NCBI GenBank assembly: GCA_024103425.1
Contig: JAGFIS010000041.1
Coordinates: 1-64,000, forward strand
Direction: 5' to 3'
Length of the DNA: 64,000 bases
From: Chitinophagaceae bacterium
GTDB taxonomy: Bacteria > Bacteroidota > Bacteroidia > Chitinophagales > Chitinophagaceae
Shown: piece after piece, positions 52,161 through 61,970 of the stretch
Position numbering within the stretch: the first letter of the stretch is position 1
Layout: each line of letters begins with the position of its first letter
Position numbers and translations under genes: made by a program
The notes under the pieces: generated by a model
The model's database searches: none
Told to the model about the DNA's origin: nothing
What the model saw: only the letters and a program-made list of their open reading frames with translations

Positions 52161-53042
52161 ATGAAAAAGGGAGAAAGGGTCATATTTGGTAAAAAGGTCA
52201 GCGAATGGAAGGTCTTGCTCGAAAGATTGTTTTTCGGCGGCAGGTCCAGAGGTGGGCAGCAATTTGACCTTTGGTTGTTAGGGGTGATTGTTGTTAGTGT
52301 AATTGTAATTTTACTGATTTCTGTTCCGAGCATTGAGGAGGAATATGGATTATTCCTCAATATCCTTGAATGGCTTTTCACTATTATTTTCACGATTGAA
52401 TATTTTTTGAGGATTTGGGTATCTAAAGAGAAGATGAAGTATGTTACCAGTTTTTACGGACTTGTCGACTTTATTTCTATTTTTCCGGCCTATTTGGGCA
52501 TATTCAATTTCAGCTTCAGGGCACTCTTGATTTTAAGATCGCTGAGATTGCTGCGTATTTTCAAGATTCTGCGAATGCGCTCCTTTCTTTTTGAAGCACA
52601 GTTTATTAAGAGGGCTTTATTAAACAGCTACCGCAAGATTATCATCTTCATGCTTTTTATAAGCCTCCTGGTGGTAATTATCGGATCCATAATGTATATC
52701 ATTGAAGTAGATACGCCGGGATTTGAAAGTATTCCTGATTCTATTTATTGGGCTACGGTAACGATTACTACAGTAGGATATGGTGATGTTTCTCCCTACA
52801 CCCCTTTAGGCAAGTTTCTGAGTGTTGTTGTAATGCTCTGCGGTTATAGTATCATTGCCGTACCGACCGGAATTCTTACTGCTGAGATTGCAAGAGGCTA
52901 CGGAGTTAAAAATGATGCTAACAAGAAATGCCCGAATTGCGGTTATGCCAAATTGCTGCCGACTGCTCACTTTTGCAGTAATTGTGGCGAAGAATTGATT
53001 CCTCCGGTTAAAGAAGAAGACCGGAACGAAGACAATGACTAA
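52161..53042 (+). CDS. voltage-gated-type potassium channel with C-terminal zinc ribbon
   Basis: The 293-residue product has six helices of Kv type. S4 is arginine-rich (LLILRSLRLLRIFKILRMRS), the pore helix precedes selectivity filter TVGYGD, and S6 is followed by a short soluble tail. The tail ends in a two-knuckle zinc ribbon (CPNCGYAKLLPTAHFCSNCG, about 257-276) and an acidic end. Such channels set membrane potential; the zinc ribbon may assemble or sense. The first 24 residues of the longer frame from 52089 are excluded because the -7 box lies in them. Confidence 0.92.
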   Translation: MKKGERVIFGKKVSEWKVLLERLFFGGRSRGGQQFDLWLLGVIVVSVIVILLISVPSIEEEYGLFLNILEWLFTIIFTIEYFLRIWVSKEKMKYVTSFYGLVDFISIFPAYLGIFNFSFRALLILRSLRLLRIFKILRMRSFLFEAQFIKRALLNSYRKIIIFMLFISLLVVIIGSIMYIIEVDTPGFESIPDSIYWATVTITTVGYGDVSPYTPLGKFLSVVVMLCGYSIIAVPTGILTAEIARGYGVKNDANKKCPNCGYAKLLPTAHFCSNCGEELIPPVKEEDRNEDND

Positions 53043-53083
53043 TCATCTCCGGTCCCGGTCTCCGGTATTTAGAAAGTTCGATT

Positions 53084-56000
53084 TTAATTATCTGTTCCTT
53101 CTGCAGGAGTGTCGGGGTTAGCAGGCTCTGTTGACGGATCTCCTTCATTAACCTCAGGAGCAAGACTACTCTTGGCATTTAAGATTTGTTCCATCTGGTA
53201 AACATTACCAAGTATTTGATTTACTACCTGATTATCATACTTCAAAATTTCCTGCTGGTTGACATTCAGGCTGTTATAATAGGCAACCTGTTGTTCAAGA
53301 TCTTTCTTGAGTGCAGCGAGTACTTTATTCGTCAGAGCAGTATCCTGAGCAGTATAGGCCGCCAGCAGGAACTGATAGGTTGACTGGTTGTGAATCTGTC
53401 CACGCGAAGGCATTGCATACGGCATATTGGAAGGCAACATATTGTTATCGCATCTCTCTAACAGATTTCTTGCTTTATCCAATTTCCCGTTGTCGGCCAG
53501 GAAGAGCGCCGTCTGTGCAAAAGCCCTTCTGATAGAGTTCAGGTGCCCGCGGTTGTCTTCGTCAAAGTAAACACCTTTTGTCTGTGCATTTCCGAAACGG
53601 AATTTGTTCATCATAACCTCGTAAGAGAAGTCGGCATCGAACTGTTGATTCTCCATTGGCACCAGTCGATATACCATTCCTTCCATCCTCAGAAAGTTTC
53701 CGAATCCTAATTCACCGAAAGGTGATGTGAAGCAGATCGGACGCTCCCAATTATTGGCAGCAATGATATTGAGCACTGCAGTCTCATTTTTTACTAAAGC
53801 CTGCTTGGGGATGGTAAAGCGGATGGTGTCTAACACAGGGTCGCCCGGTTTAACCGTTCCGTTTTTTTCTACGACGCTTCTGTCTACGGGAACGTAAACG
53901 TTTTTGGTCGGGAAAGCATTAATCAGGTCGTCATTATTTATAAATGAATACTTGATACTGTCGCTTCCGGCGTAGTCTCTCATCATCGTCAACAGATCCA
54001 TCGGCTGATCAACGACAGAAGCAAATCCCGGCAGGGTTGGTATATAATAAATAGCATCTCTCTTGCTGCCAATAATCTGCTCGGGACTCCATACTTGTTT
54101 TATGGGAGCACTTTCGTTCACAGCATATCTCAGTTGATTAATGTACCAGTCAGTACCCAGCAAGCTGAAGTTGATTACGCGCACATCAGGACGAACACCC
54201 AATACCTCCTGCGCGAACCAAAGCGGGTAGGTATCATTATCTCCAAATGTTATCAATATGGCATTCGGAGCACAACTTTCAAGATAGTTGATTGCGAGAT
54301 CAGGAGCCAGTGTTTTCTTGCTGCGGTCGTGGTTATCCCATTCCTGGAAGCCCATCAGTACAGGTACTGCAAGCAGGCATACTGCACCCGCAAGCCATGA
54401 TGCCATTTTGCCTTTTATTGCTTTCTCAAACCACTCTTTCACCATCATTACACCGAGACCAATCCAAATTGCGTATGCATAGAACGATCCCACATATGCG
54501 TAATCCCGCTCCCTGGGCTGATTCCCTGCCTGGTTGAGGTAAACAACGATGGCAATCCCCGTAAAGAAGAAGAGTAGAACAGTTACGAAGAAGTCTTTTT
54601 TATCCCTCATGTAGTGGAAGATCAGTCCGATCAATCCCAGAATGAATGGAAGTGCAAAGAGTTTATTATTGGCTTTATCTTCTTTGAGAGAATCCGGTAG
54701 CATCGATTGGTCACCCAGCCTCAGGTTATCATAGAAGCTGATTCCGGTTTGCCAGTTGCCGTCTCTCACGTTACCCATTTCAATACCCTGAATATCGTTT
54801 TGGCGCCCGGCAAAGTTCCACATGAAGTAGCGCCAGTACATCCAATTGAATTGATAACTGAAGAAGAAAGCCATGTTATCACCCATGGTGGGTGCATTGT
54901 AGTATTTGCCGGTTTGCGGGTCTTTACCTATCCCTGCAAACGATGCATAATAATCGGCATGGCTTTGATCGTTATTGGAGTCCCACATTCTCGGGAAGAA
55001 ATGTTTGTCTGCCTCGCTGTAAACCTGTGTAATCTTGGTTCCTTTCTTTTCGTATTTCTTATCTCCTTTGACATATGTAGCTTCTGTTTTGATTTCTTTA
55101 GGAACAGCAGTGAAATCCTGTCCTTTTAAAATCGGCCAGTCGCCATATTGCTCACGGCTGAGGTAACCAACCAAGCTCACCGGGTTATCAACATTAAACA
55201 TATCGATCGGTGTATTGGCATTAGAGCGGATCAGCGTTGTGAAGTAAGTAGAGAATCCCAGCAACACAAAAGCAAATGCCCACATGGCCAGCTTCAGGAA
55301 GTTCCAGTTGCGCTTCATTGCAATCCTCTGTACGAAATAGATAAGAACACCGATAAACACAAAGAACAAGGCAAATCCGGTGAAGAACGGAGTGCCAAAG
55401 CTGTTAGTGAACAGGATATCAAATTTACCCGCCAGTTTAATGGTCCATTGAATCATCGGCACCTGTACCAGTCCTGTAATCAAACAACCTGCGATGAAGG
55501 CCCAGAAAGTACCCCATTTGGTTGTTTCATATCTCTTGTAATAATACACCATTACAATAGCCGGAATGGTCAGGATACAGAGCAGGTGTACACCAACGGA
55601 TAAACCTATCAGATAGAAAATCAGAATCAGCCAGCGGTCTGCTTTTGTAAAATGACCGGTGATTCCGTTCCTTATTTCATTAGTGACATCGTGTTCCCAT
55701 TTCAGTACAGCCCAGAATACCAGTGCAGTGAAGAAAGAGGAGCTTGCATATACTTCTGATTCAACTGCAGAGTACCAGAATGAATCGCTAAAAGTGTATG
55801 CCAGAGCGCCCACAACACCGGCAGCCATTATAATCACTAACTCTGAAGAAGTAAATTCTCCTGACGGATTCTTTTTCTCAACAATCTTTCTTGCAAAGTG
55901 GGTGATGGTCCAGAAAAGGAAGAGAATCGTAAACCCGCTCATCAAGGCACTCATGGCGTTAAGTCCGAGGATCGCCATAGAAGGGTTACTGAAAGGGATC

Positions 56001-56191
56001 ATAAACAGCCTTCCAAGCAGAATAAACAAAGGAGCTCCCGGCGGGTGGGGAATCTGCAGTTTGTAGGCACTGGAAGCAAACTCTCCGCAATCCCATAAGC
56101 TGCCAGAAGCTTCCATAGTGGCCAGATAAGTAAATGACGCAATCGCAAATACAACCCAACCGGTTATATTGTTAATCCGCTTAAAATTCAT
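53084..56191 (-). CDS. DUF2723-family large membrane protein (putative GT-C glycosyltransferase)
   Basis: The 1035-residue protein (from ATG 56191) has about a dozen membrane helices, then a soluble C-terminal half ending in a Pro/Glu-rich tail. The first loop has SGSLWDCGEFASSAYKLQ and PHPPGAPLFILLGR, the DUF2723 signature with acidic residues as in GT-C enzymes; GNQPRERDYAYVGSFYAYA is another conserved stretch. In Bacteroidota these are suspected protein or lipid O-glycosyltransferases. An exact -7 box TATATTTG (56215-56222) is inside the longer frame from 56323, ruling that start out. Confidence 0.88.
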   Translation of the reverse strand: MNFKRINNITGWVVFAIASFTYLATMEASGSLWDCGEFASSAYKLQIPHPPGAPLFILLGRLFMIPFSNPSMAILGLNAMSALMSGFTILFLFWTITHFARKIVEKKNPSGEFTSSELVIIMAAGVVGALAYTFSDSFWYSAVESEVYASSSFFTALVFWAVLKWEHDVTNEIRNGITGHFTKADRWLILIFYLIGLSVGVHLLCILTIPAIVMVYYYKRYETTKWGTFWAFIAGCLITGLVQVPMIQWTIKLAGKFDILFTNSFGTPFFTGFALFFVFIGVLIYFVQRIAMKRNWNFLKLAMWAFAFVLLGFSTYFTTLIRSNANTPIDMFNVDNPVSLVGYLSREQYGDWPILKGQDFTAVPKEIKTEATYVKGDKKYEKKGTKITQVYSEADKHFFPRMWDSNNDQSHADYYASFAGIGKDPQTGKYYNAPTMGDNMAFFFSYQFNWMYWRYFMWNFAGRQNDIQGIEMGNVRDGNWQTGISFYDNLRLGDQSMLPDSLKEDKANNKLFALPFILGLIGLIFHYMRDKKDFFVTVLLFFFTGIAIVVYLNQAGNQPRERDYAYVGSFYAYAIWIGLGVMMVKEWFEKAIKGKMASWLAGAVCLLAVPVLMGFQEWDNHDRSKKTLAPDLAINYLESCAPNAILITFGDNDTYPLWFAQEVLGVRPDVRVINFSLLGTDWYINQLRYAVNESAPIKQVWSPEQIIGSKRDAIYYIPTLPGFASVVDQPMDLLTMMRDYAGSDSIKYSFINNDDLINAFPTKNVYVPVDRSVVEKNGTVKPGDPVLDTIRFTIPKQALVKNETAVLNIIAANNWERPICFTSPFGELGFGNFLRMEGMVYRLVPMENQQFDADFSYEVMMNKFRFGNAQTKGVYFDEDNRGHLNSIRRAFAQTALFLADNGKLDKARNLLERCDNNMLPSNMPYAMPSRGQIHNQSTYQFLLAAYTAQDTALTNKVLAALKKDLEQQVAYYNSLNVNQQEILKYDNQVVNQILGNVYQMEQILNAKSSLAPEVNEGDPSTEPANPDTPAEGTDN

Positions 56192-56214
56192 AGTGGTGAT
56201 TTTTTCGAATGAAG

Positions 56215-56222
56215 CAAATATA
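56215..56222 (-). promoter_or_regulatory. Bacteroidota -7 box for the DUF2723 gene
   Basis: The minus strand reads TATATTTG followed by C, 23 bases before ATG 56191. Confidence 0.6.
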
Positions 56223-56429
56223 AAGCTATGATTTCTAAGTAAAACAGCCCCTGTGTAAATAAATGTTAATGAATAACAAAGGGCAGCGGTTAAACTTTGT
56301 TGCAATTTATTTGCTTCGGGCAACAGGAGTCTGTGAGCAGTTAGAAATCATTTATTGCCGATTATCACGGAAGCGGGTTCAATCATGATAAAAAAATTAT
56401 ATTGCAGTACTTAATATACAAATCAACTA

Positions 56430-58775
56430 ATGATGAAAAGAATCCTTTTCCTTTTAACAGGTGCAATGTTTTTCGGGTCGGTTTACGCAACCGATTCTGT
56501 AACAGTTAGAGATTATCAGAGAGCTCAGGAATTTCTGCTGACCAACGTGGGGCGTATGGTGAAAAACCCGTCTCTCTTTGCTAACTGGGTTAACGATCAA
56601 AACTTCTGGTACACGCAGACGAATGCTGCAGGCGGTACAGATTATTTTCTGGTAAATGCCGGCAAAAATTCTAAAACAGCAGCATTTAATGCAGATAAGC
56701 TGGCGGCTGCTTTAAGTGCTCAGTCGGGCAAACAGGTAGCAGCAAGCGGGCTCAATCTGGGTCAACTCACATTTGCGAAAGACCTCAAGACTTTTACCTT
56801 TAACTATGAAGGATTTTCATGGACCTATAATCCGAAGAGTAACCGTCTGACCAAGGGTGAAGCAGTTCAGTCGGGACAAAGAACCGGCAGGGGCACCTTC
56901 GGTGGCTTTGGTGGTTTCAGAGGGTTTCAGCCTACCTCACCCGATGGCAGTAAGACTGTGTTCATAAAAGATGATAACCTCTGGATTAAAGAAGTTTCTT
57001 CGGGTAAAACCTACGCACTGACTACCGACGGTGTAAAAGATTACGGATATGCTACCGATAATGCAGGCTGGAAACATTCCAACAATGCGATTGTTTCGTG
57101 GTCGCCCGATTCAAAAATGCTGTTCACTTTCAAGCAGGATCAACGGCTGGTAGGAGATATGTATCTCGTGACTACCAACGTTGGACATCCGAAATTAGAA
57201 AGCTGGAAATACCCCCTGCCCGGCGACGAGCATGTTGCCATGATTGAAAGGGTTGTGATCCATGTCGATGAGCAAAATCCGCGTATTGTAAAACTGAAGA
57301 TAGATCCTGACTATCACCGTGCTACAACCGGCGATGATATCTCAGGCAGAGGTGGTTTATCGGATGTTGCCTGGAGTGCAGATGGTTCTTCCATTGCTTT
57401 TGTTTCTTCTTCACGAGACCATAAGGTGGCGAAGTTCAGGGTTGCTAACCCGCAGACAGGTGATGTACGCGAAGTGTTTACTGAAACTTCTCCAACTCAG
57501 TTTGAATCAGGCCAGATGGGCGAGAGCTGGCAATACCTGCCCGAGACTAATGAAGTAATCTGGTACTCAGAGCGGGATAATTATGGCCATTTGTATCTCT
57601 ACGATCTTTCTACCGGAAAGGTAAAGAACCAGATTACAAAAGGAGCATATGTTGTGGCTGATGTTGTGAAAACTGATAAAGAGAATCGGAAATTTTATTT
57701 CAATGCGTTCGGTCTTGATCCCGTAAATCCGTATTACAGGCATTTTTGCACTATTAATTTTGACGGTACAGGTTTCAGGGATCTTACTCCGGAAGAAGGA
57801 GATCACAGGATTTCATTATCACCATCGGGAGAGTACATTATTAATACCTATTCTCAACCTCACATCCCGCCGGTATTCAACTTGCGGAATATAAAAAACA
57901 ACTCGGTACTTGAGCTGGGCAGAGCAGACGTTTCTGAACTGAAAGAAAAACTGAACTGGAAACCCGTTACGCCTTTCAAAGTGAAAGCTGCTGATGGGGT
58001 TACAGATATTTACGGACTGATGTTCACCCCCACAAACCTGGATCCTAATAAGAAATATCCTGTTGTAGATTATATCTATCCGGGTCCGCAAGCGGGTAGT
58101 ATCGGTGCTAACTGGACATTCTCGCCCGTACGAGGAGACCATCAGGCACTTGCCGAACTCGGATTTGTTGTAGTAATGATTGAAGGTACATGCAACCCTT
58201 ACCGCACAAAAGACTTCCATGATAGATGTTACGGTAATATGGGAGAGAATACTTTGCCCGATCAGGTGGCAGGAATTAAACAATTGGCAGAGCGCTATCC
58301 TTATCTCGATATTTCCAGAGTAGGTATCTGGGGACACTCGGGTGGTGGATTTGCTACTGCATCTGCTATGTTCAAGTATCCTGATTTCTTTAAGGTTGGT
58401 ATCTCTGAATCGGGTAACCATGACAACAGAAATTACGAAGACGACTGGGGAGAAAGGTATATCGGGTTATTGACGAAGAACGCCGACGGGACAGATAATT
58501 ATACCATGCAGGCCAACCAGATGCATGCAGAAAACCTGAAAGGGAAATTGTTGCTTGCTCACGGATTAATGGACGATAACGTGCCTCCTTACAATACTTT
58601 CTTAGTGGTGAAGGCTTTGCAGGATGCCAATAAGGATTTTGATCTGATAGTTTTCCCCGACAGCCGGCATGGATTCGGAAAATATTCCAACTACATGATG
58701 CGCACACGCTGGGATTACTTTGTAAAGCACCTGAAAGGTGCTGATCATCCGAAGGAATTTAAAATTGGTCGATAG
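56430..58775 (+). CDS. exported S9B (dipeptidyl-peptidase IV-like) peptidase
   Basis: The 781-residue product has a signal peptide (MMKRILFLLTGAMFFGSVYA), a beta-propeller domain (about 130-500) containing a Gly/Phe-rich GTFGGFGGFRGFQ segment, and a C-terminal alpha/beta-hydrolase domain. The nucleophile Ser is in GIWGHSGGGFAT, the Asp in GLMDDNVPP and the His in DSRHGFGK. It likely releases dipeptides in the periplasm. It is followed 44 bases later by the DUF6263 gene. TATATTGC at 56398-56405 may be the -7 element. Confidence 0.93.
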   Translation: MMKRILFLLTGAMFFGSVYATDSVTVRDYQRAQEFLLTNVGRMVKNPSLFANWVNDQNFWYTQTNAAGGTDYFLVNAGKNSKTAAFNADKLAAALSAQSGKQVAASGLNLGQLTFAKDLKTFTFNYEGFSWTYNPKSNRLTKGEAVQSGQRTGRGTFGGFGGFRGFQPTSPDGSKTVFIKDDNLWIKEVSSGKTYALTTDGVKDYGYATDNAGWKHSNNAIVSWSPDSKMLFTFKQDQRLVGDMYLVTTNVGHPKLESWKYPLPGDEHVAMIERVVIHVDEQNPRIVKLKIDPDYHRATTGDDISGRGGLSDVAWSADGSSIAFVSSSRDHKVAKFRVANPQTGDVREVFTETSPTQFESGQMGESWQYLPETNEVIWYSERDNYGHLYLYDLSTGKVKNQITKGAYVVADVVKTDKENRKFYFNAFGLDPVNPYYRHFCTINFDGTGFRDLTPEEGDHRISLSPSGEYIINTYSQPHIPPVFNLRNIKNNSVLELGRADVSELKEKLNWKPVTPFKVKAADGVTDIYGLMFTPTNLDPNKKYPVVDYIYPGPQAGSIGANWTFSPVRGDHQALAELGFVVVMIEGTCNPYRTKDFHDRCYGNMGENTLPDQVAGIKQLAERYPYLDISRVGIWGHSGGGFATASAMFKYPDFFKVGISESGNHDNRNYEDDWGERYIGLLTKNADGTDNYTMQANQMHAENLKGKLLLAHGLMDDNVPPYNTFLVVKALQDANKDFDLIVFPDSRHGFGKYSNYMMRTRWDYFVKHLKGADHPKEFKIGR

Positions 58776-58819
58776 ATTATTGAATACCTTATATAAATTG
58801 AAACTTTAAAATACGAAAA

Positions 58820-59647
58820 ATGAAAAGAATACTTCTTCTGGCTGTGGCCTTCGCCTTCACCTATGTGGTATCGGCACAAAGCAATGCTGCCCTTAACCTG
58901 ACAAAAGGTGCGAAGTATAAAGTGACTTCAAAAGCTACGAACACGTCGGTAACAGATATTATGGGGCAACAAATGGAAAACAACTCAGATATTTTTATCG
59001 TCTATGATATTGAGGTTACAGATGTAAGTAATGATCAGTACACTATTAAGAATACGCTCTCGGGCCTGAAGTTCAGTACTGCTATGATGGGACAGGAAAT
59101 GAAATATGACTCGGAGAACCCTGATGCAGGAGATGCTCAACTGGCACAGGGTGCGAGCAAGTTGCTTGGTCAATCTACAACAGTAGTGATTGATAAGCAG
59201 GGGAAGGTGATTGATGCCGGTAAAATTGGTGAGACTTCAGAGATGGATGTGTTGTTGAAACAGTTTCAGAGCGGCGACAATGCTGTTCAACTGGCCTTGC
59301 TGAGCATTCCGGATAATGTAAAAGTAGGTGACACCTGGAACTCCAAAAACGGATCAGGAGATACCCAAACAGATGTTGACTACACAGTGGCGTCGGTTGA
59401 TGGCGACAAGGTAACGCTTGATTTGAAAGGTACCACCAAGAGTAATATGACGACCGAAAATATGGGCATGGAAATTAAAATAAGCGTGAGCGGAACAGTT
59501 GAAGGTTCAGCAGTTGTCAACAAAAAAACAGGTTTTGTGATTTCATCCAAAACTACCTCCAACTCAAAAGGCAGTGTGGAAGCACAAGGAATGGAATTTC
59601 CGACTGAGGCAGTTGTAGTTAATGAAGTAACAGTGACTGAAGGTTAA
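58820..59647 (+). CDS. exported DUF6263-family protein
   Basis: The 275-residue protein has a signal peptide (1-20, ending VVSAQ) and a mostly beta-strand body (NLTKGAKYKVTSKATNTS..., NTLSGLKFSTAMMGQEMKYDSE, KVTLDLKGTTKSNM). It fits the Bacteroidota family DUF6263 as I remember it; no biochemical role is known. Spacing to the S9B peptidase gene suggests co-transcription. A strong bidirectional terminator follows. Confidence 0.75.
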   Translation: MKRILLLAVAFAFTYVVSAQSNAALNLTKGAKYKVTSKATNTSVTDIMGQQMENNSDIFIVYDIEVTDVSNDQYTIKNTLSGLKFSTAMMGQEMKYDSENPDAGDAQLAQGASKLLGQSTTVVIDKQGKVIDAGKIGETSEMDVLLKQFQSGDNAVQLALLSIPDNVKVGDTWNSKNGSGDTQTDVDYTVASVDGDKVTLDLKGTTKSNMTTENMGMEIKISVSGTVEGSAVVNKKTGFVISSKTTSNSKGSVEAQGMEFPTEAVVVNEVTVTEG

Positions 59648-59665
59648 AAACAGTATAATAAGATA

Positions 59666-59698
59666 AATTAAAAAGAGGCCCGCGGCCTCTTTTTAATT
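59666..59698. terminator. strong bidirectional terminator between convergent genes
   Basis: A perfect 15-base stem (59666-59680 with 59684-59698) and a three-base loop CGC. The stem itself holds A5 and T5 runs, so it serves both the DUF6263 gene (plus) and the propeller gene (minus). Confidence 0.92.
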
Positions 59699-59703
59699 TC
59701 TGT

Positions 59704-61602
59704 TTAGTTATTCAAATTGAAAACACTGATAGTGCGGTCGTTAGGTTTATAAAAAAGGTAACCGCCAAAATCATCCACTTCGTAATCTGGTTTCTTATCT
59801 TTTAGAACAATCTCCTTTACTACTTTACCGTCGTCTTTATTAATCTTAACCAAACCGACACCGTCATCCAGTTTAGTCAGGATAAATAATGAGTTTTCAG
59901 AAGCAGCAGTAGCCTTGAATCTCTTAGACATCTCCTTGAAAGACTGACCTGCAACTTTTCCCATGTCTTCGGCAAAATTCATATAGGCTTTACCGGTTTC
60001 ATTCAGATCACCGATTGTAGCCATATTTGTACCGGCAAAATTCACCTGTCTGTGGCGTTGTGCTCCTACAGCGGTAGTCATGGCTATACCTGCTGCAGCT
60101 ATACCGCCCACACCGGCTAAGATAGCTCCTGCAGCAGATTTGCCCGGTGCCTGATAAGATCCGCTGAACTTTTCTTTTCCATCAAAATCCACCATGGTGA
60201 AATTCTGATCAGAATTGAAGAATATGCCGTCTTTTCTTACCTCAAGATTAGAAGGTTCTTCTTTCCATTTAAAGTCTATTTTGCAGAGCGTATTGATGTC
60301 TCCCGTATTCTCATCAATCGCCAGAACCTCTGTTCCGTTAGATAACAGATATCTATTATGACCACGATCGTATGCTACTGCTACCGAAGAAGCTTTCTTA
60401 TACTTAACAGGCTTTTTCCATACGGGGTCGCCTGTTTTAAGATTTACAATGTTGGCATCAGATTTAGTAATGTAAATCAACCCTTGTGGAGTAGTGGCCA
60501 TCGTAATAATGTCTTCTCCTGTTGATAATGGCTTTTTGAACAGAGGATCGCCGTTGTATGAGATTTTATTGATACCTCCGCCTTCCAGGCCGAATAGGAT
60601 TCCTTCATCTGTGATATAGAAATGGCTGATAAAATCTTTCGTCTTTGGTGCTTTCTCCCACAGGTCGGTGCCATCGCCTGCGCTCAGGAATGCAATTTTA
60701 GATTCACCTTTGCTTGCTGCAATTTTACCGAGCATAGAACTGCTACTCTTGGCCTCTACATCGCTGACAACAGCAATACCCTGGGGAAGGATTTGAAATC
60801 TTGAGACCTTTCCTTTTATTTTTCTTTCTTTAGACCAGAGCTCCTTGCCCGTTTCACTGAATTTATGTATTCTGGTATCACCATTGGGTCTCTCTTCAAA
60901 TCCGTAAATTTCTTTGCCGGATTCATCCGCTGTCATCCATGTAAGGTTCTTTTCAGGGGCAGTCCAAAGAATATCACCTGTTGCAATATCAGCACAGATA
61001 ACAAACTGTGAAGTGGGTACTAATACCTTGTTTCCAACTTTGAAAGGTGTACCGGTGCTCACAGGTACCTTTGCTGCACTTCTTGTTTTTCCGACGTCTT
61101 TATCCAATTTCACGAGGGCATCCTGATTCCCGTTATCCAGATTGTAAATCCCCGCAGCAAGAACATATTTTTCTGAAGCCTTCCGGTTACCAATAACTAC
61201 CAGTTTGTTTTCGGGCAGAAAGATGGCTGCTTCGTTAGCGTCTTTCCATCCATTGTCTTCCGTTGCAAACAATTTTTTGCCTGAAATAACGTCGATTACT
61301 GTCTTTTTGGTACCTAACAAACCGCCCTGGTTAATGATGACATAAGGTGACATTGGGATGAACTCCACCTCCTCGCGTTTTACTTTCCCGTAGTCTTTAA
61401 AAATAAAGTGCGGCTGGCTTTCGCCGGGCTTAATTCCTGCAAACCCGCCACCTCCGGCTACTACGAGTACGCCGGATTCGGTAAGTTGCATAAAGTTGAT
61501 TTTGCCTCCCATGTCGTAGGTATTCATGGGAGTATCTCCCTTCTGAGCGAATAAAGTGCTCGTGAAAAAGAGAAGAGCAAGACTGATTCCTTTGAATTTC
61601 AT
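59704..61602 (-). CDS. exported PQQ-like beta-propeller repeat protein
   Basis: The 632-residue product (from ATG 61602, MKFKGISLALLFFTSTLFAQ signal peptide) consists of repeated blades such as VFVICADIATGDILWTAPE-like and NLKTGDPVWKKPVKY-like segments typical of PQQ/quinoprotein-type propellers without evident cofactor residues. A glycine/alanine-rich hydrophobic stretch (about 495-520) interrupts the propeller and might span or touch a membrane. Function unknown; possibly a BamB-like scaffold. The 13-residue extension from 61641 has no signal features. Confidence 0.78.
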   Translation of the reverse strand: MKFKGISLALLFFTSTLFAQKGDTPMNTYDMGGKINFMQLTESGVLVVAGGGGFAGIKPGESQPHFIFKDYGKVKREEVEFIPMSPYVIINQGGLLGTKKTVIDVISGKKLFATEDNGWKDANEAAIFLPENKLVVIGNRKASEKYVLAAGIYNLDNGNQDALVKLDKDVGKTRSAAKVPVSTGTPFKVGNKVLVPTSQFVICADIATGDILWTAPEKNLTWMTADESGKEIYGFEERPNGDTRIHKFSETGKELWSKERKIKGKVSRFQILPQGIAVVSDVEAKSSSSMLGKIAASKGESKIAFLSAGDGTDLWEKAPKTKDFISHFYITDEGILFGLEGGGINKISYNGDPLFKKPLSTGEDIITMATTPQGLIYITKSDANIVNLKTGDPVWKKPVKYKKASSVAVAYDRGHNRYLLSNGTEVLAIDENTGDINTLCKIDFKWKEEPSNLEVRKDGIFFNSDQNFTMVDFDGKEKFSGSYQAPGKSAAGAILAGVGGIAAAGIAMTTAVGAQRHRQVNFAGTNMATIGDLNETGKAYMNFAEDMGKVAGQSFKEMSKRFKATAASENSLFILTKLDDGVGLVKINKDDGKVVKEIVLKDKKPDYEVDDFGGYLFYKPNDRTISVFNLNN

Positions 61603-61970
61603 CTTTAGAATTTTTTGGATTACAAAATGATTTAAATACAAAGAATCTGCCTGTCGGCAATAGAAGCTAACGTGCGAATTGCATTAGTCTTACCCGCATG
61701 AATGGTTGTTGTGGGTAATTACATTAGATTGGAGGGAACGTATTGCAAAGCACGCCAGCTACCACCTCCCGAAAAACTGATTCTTATCGAAATAACGGCT
61801 TTTTATGCAGATTATTTTAACATGATTTTTTTTAACTACTTCACAGTGTAGTATTATTATCGAGTAATCATAGTAAATAGCTTGAAAATTTGTGATATTT
61901 TCAATGCAGCAATTTATAAAATAAAGTTGCCTTATATAAAAGACTGTCCCATAAAAAATAAACACGTGAA
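61603..61970. other. divergent intergenic region
   Basis: No gene is supported. A hairpin with arms TTACCCGCA (61690-61698) and TGTGGGTAA (61710-61718) is visible but lacks a T run. No clear TAnnTTTG box precedes the lipoprotein gene at 61971. Confidence 0.45.

Noticed and set aside
57819..58421. 200-codon open frame on the minus strand
   Set aside because: Antisense to the catalytic domain of the S9B peptidase; translation is Arg/His/Cys-rich, as expected for a shadow frame.
61759..61965. 68-codon minus-strand frame between the propeller and lipoprotein genes
   Set aside because: Very A+T-rich, Ile/Tyr/Phe-dominated translation without domains; no promoter or terminator.
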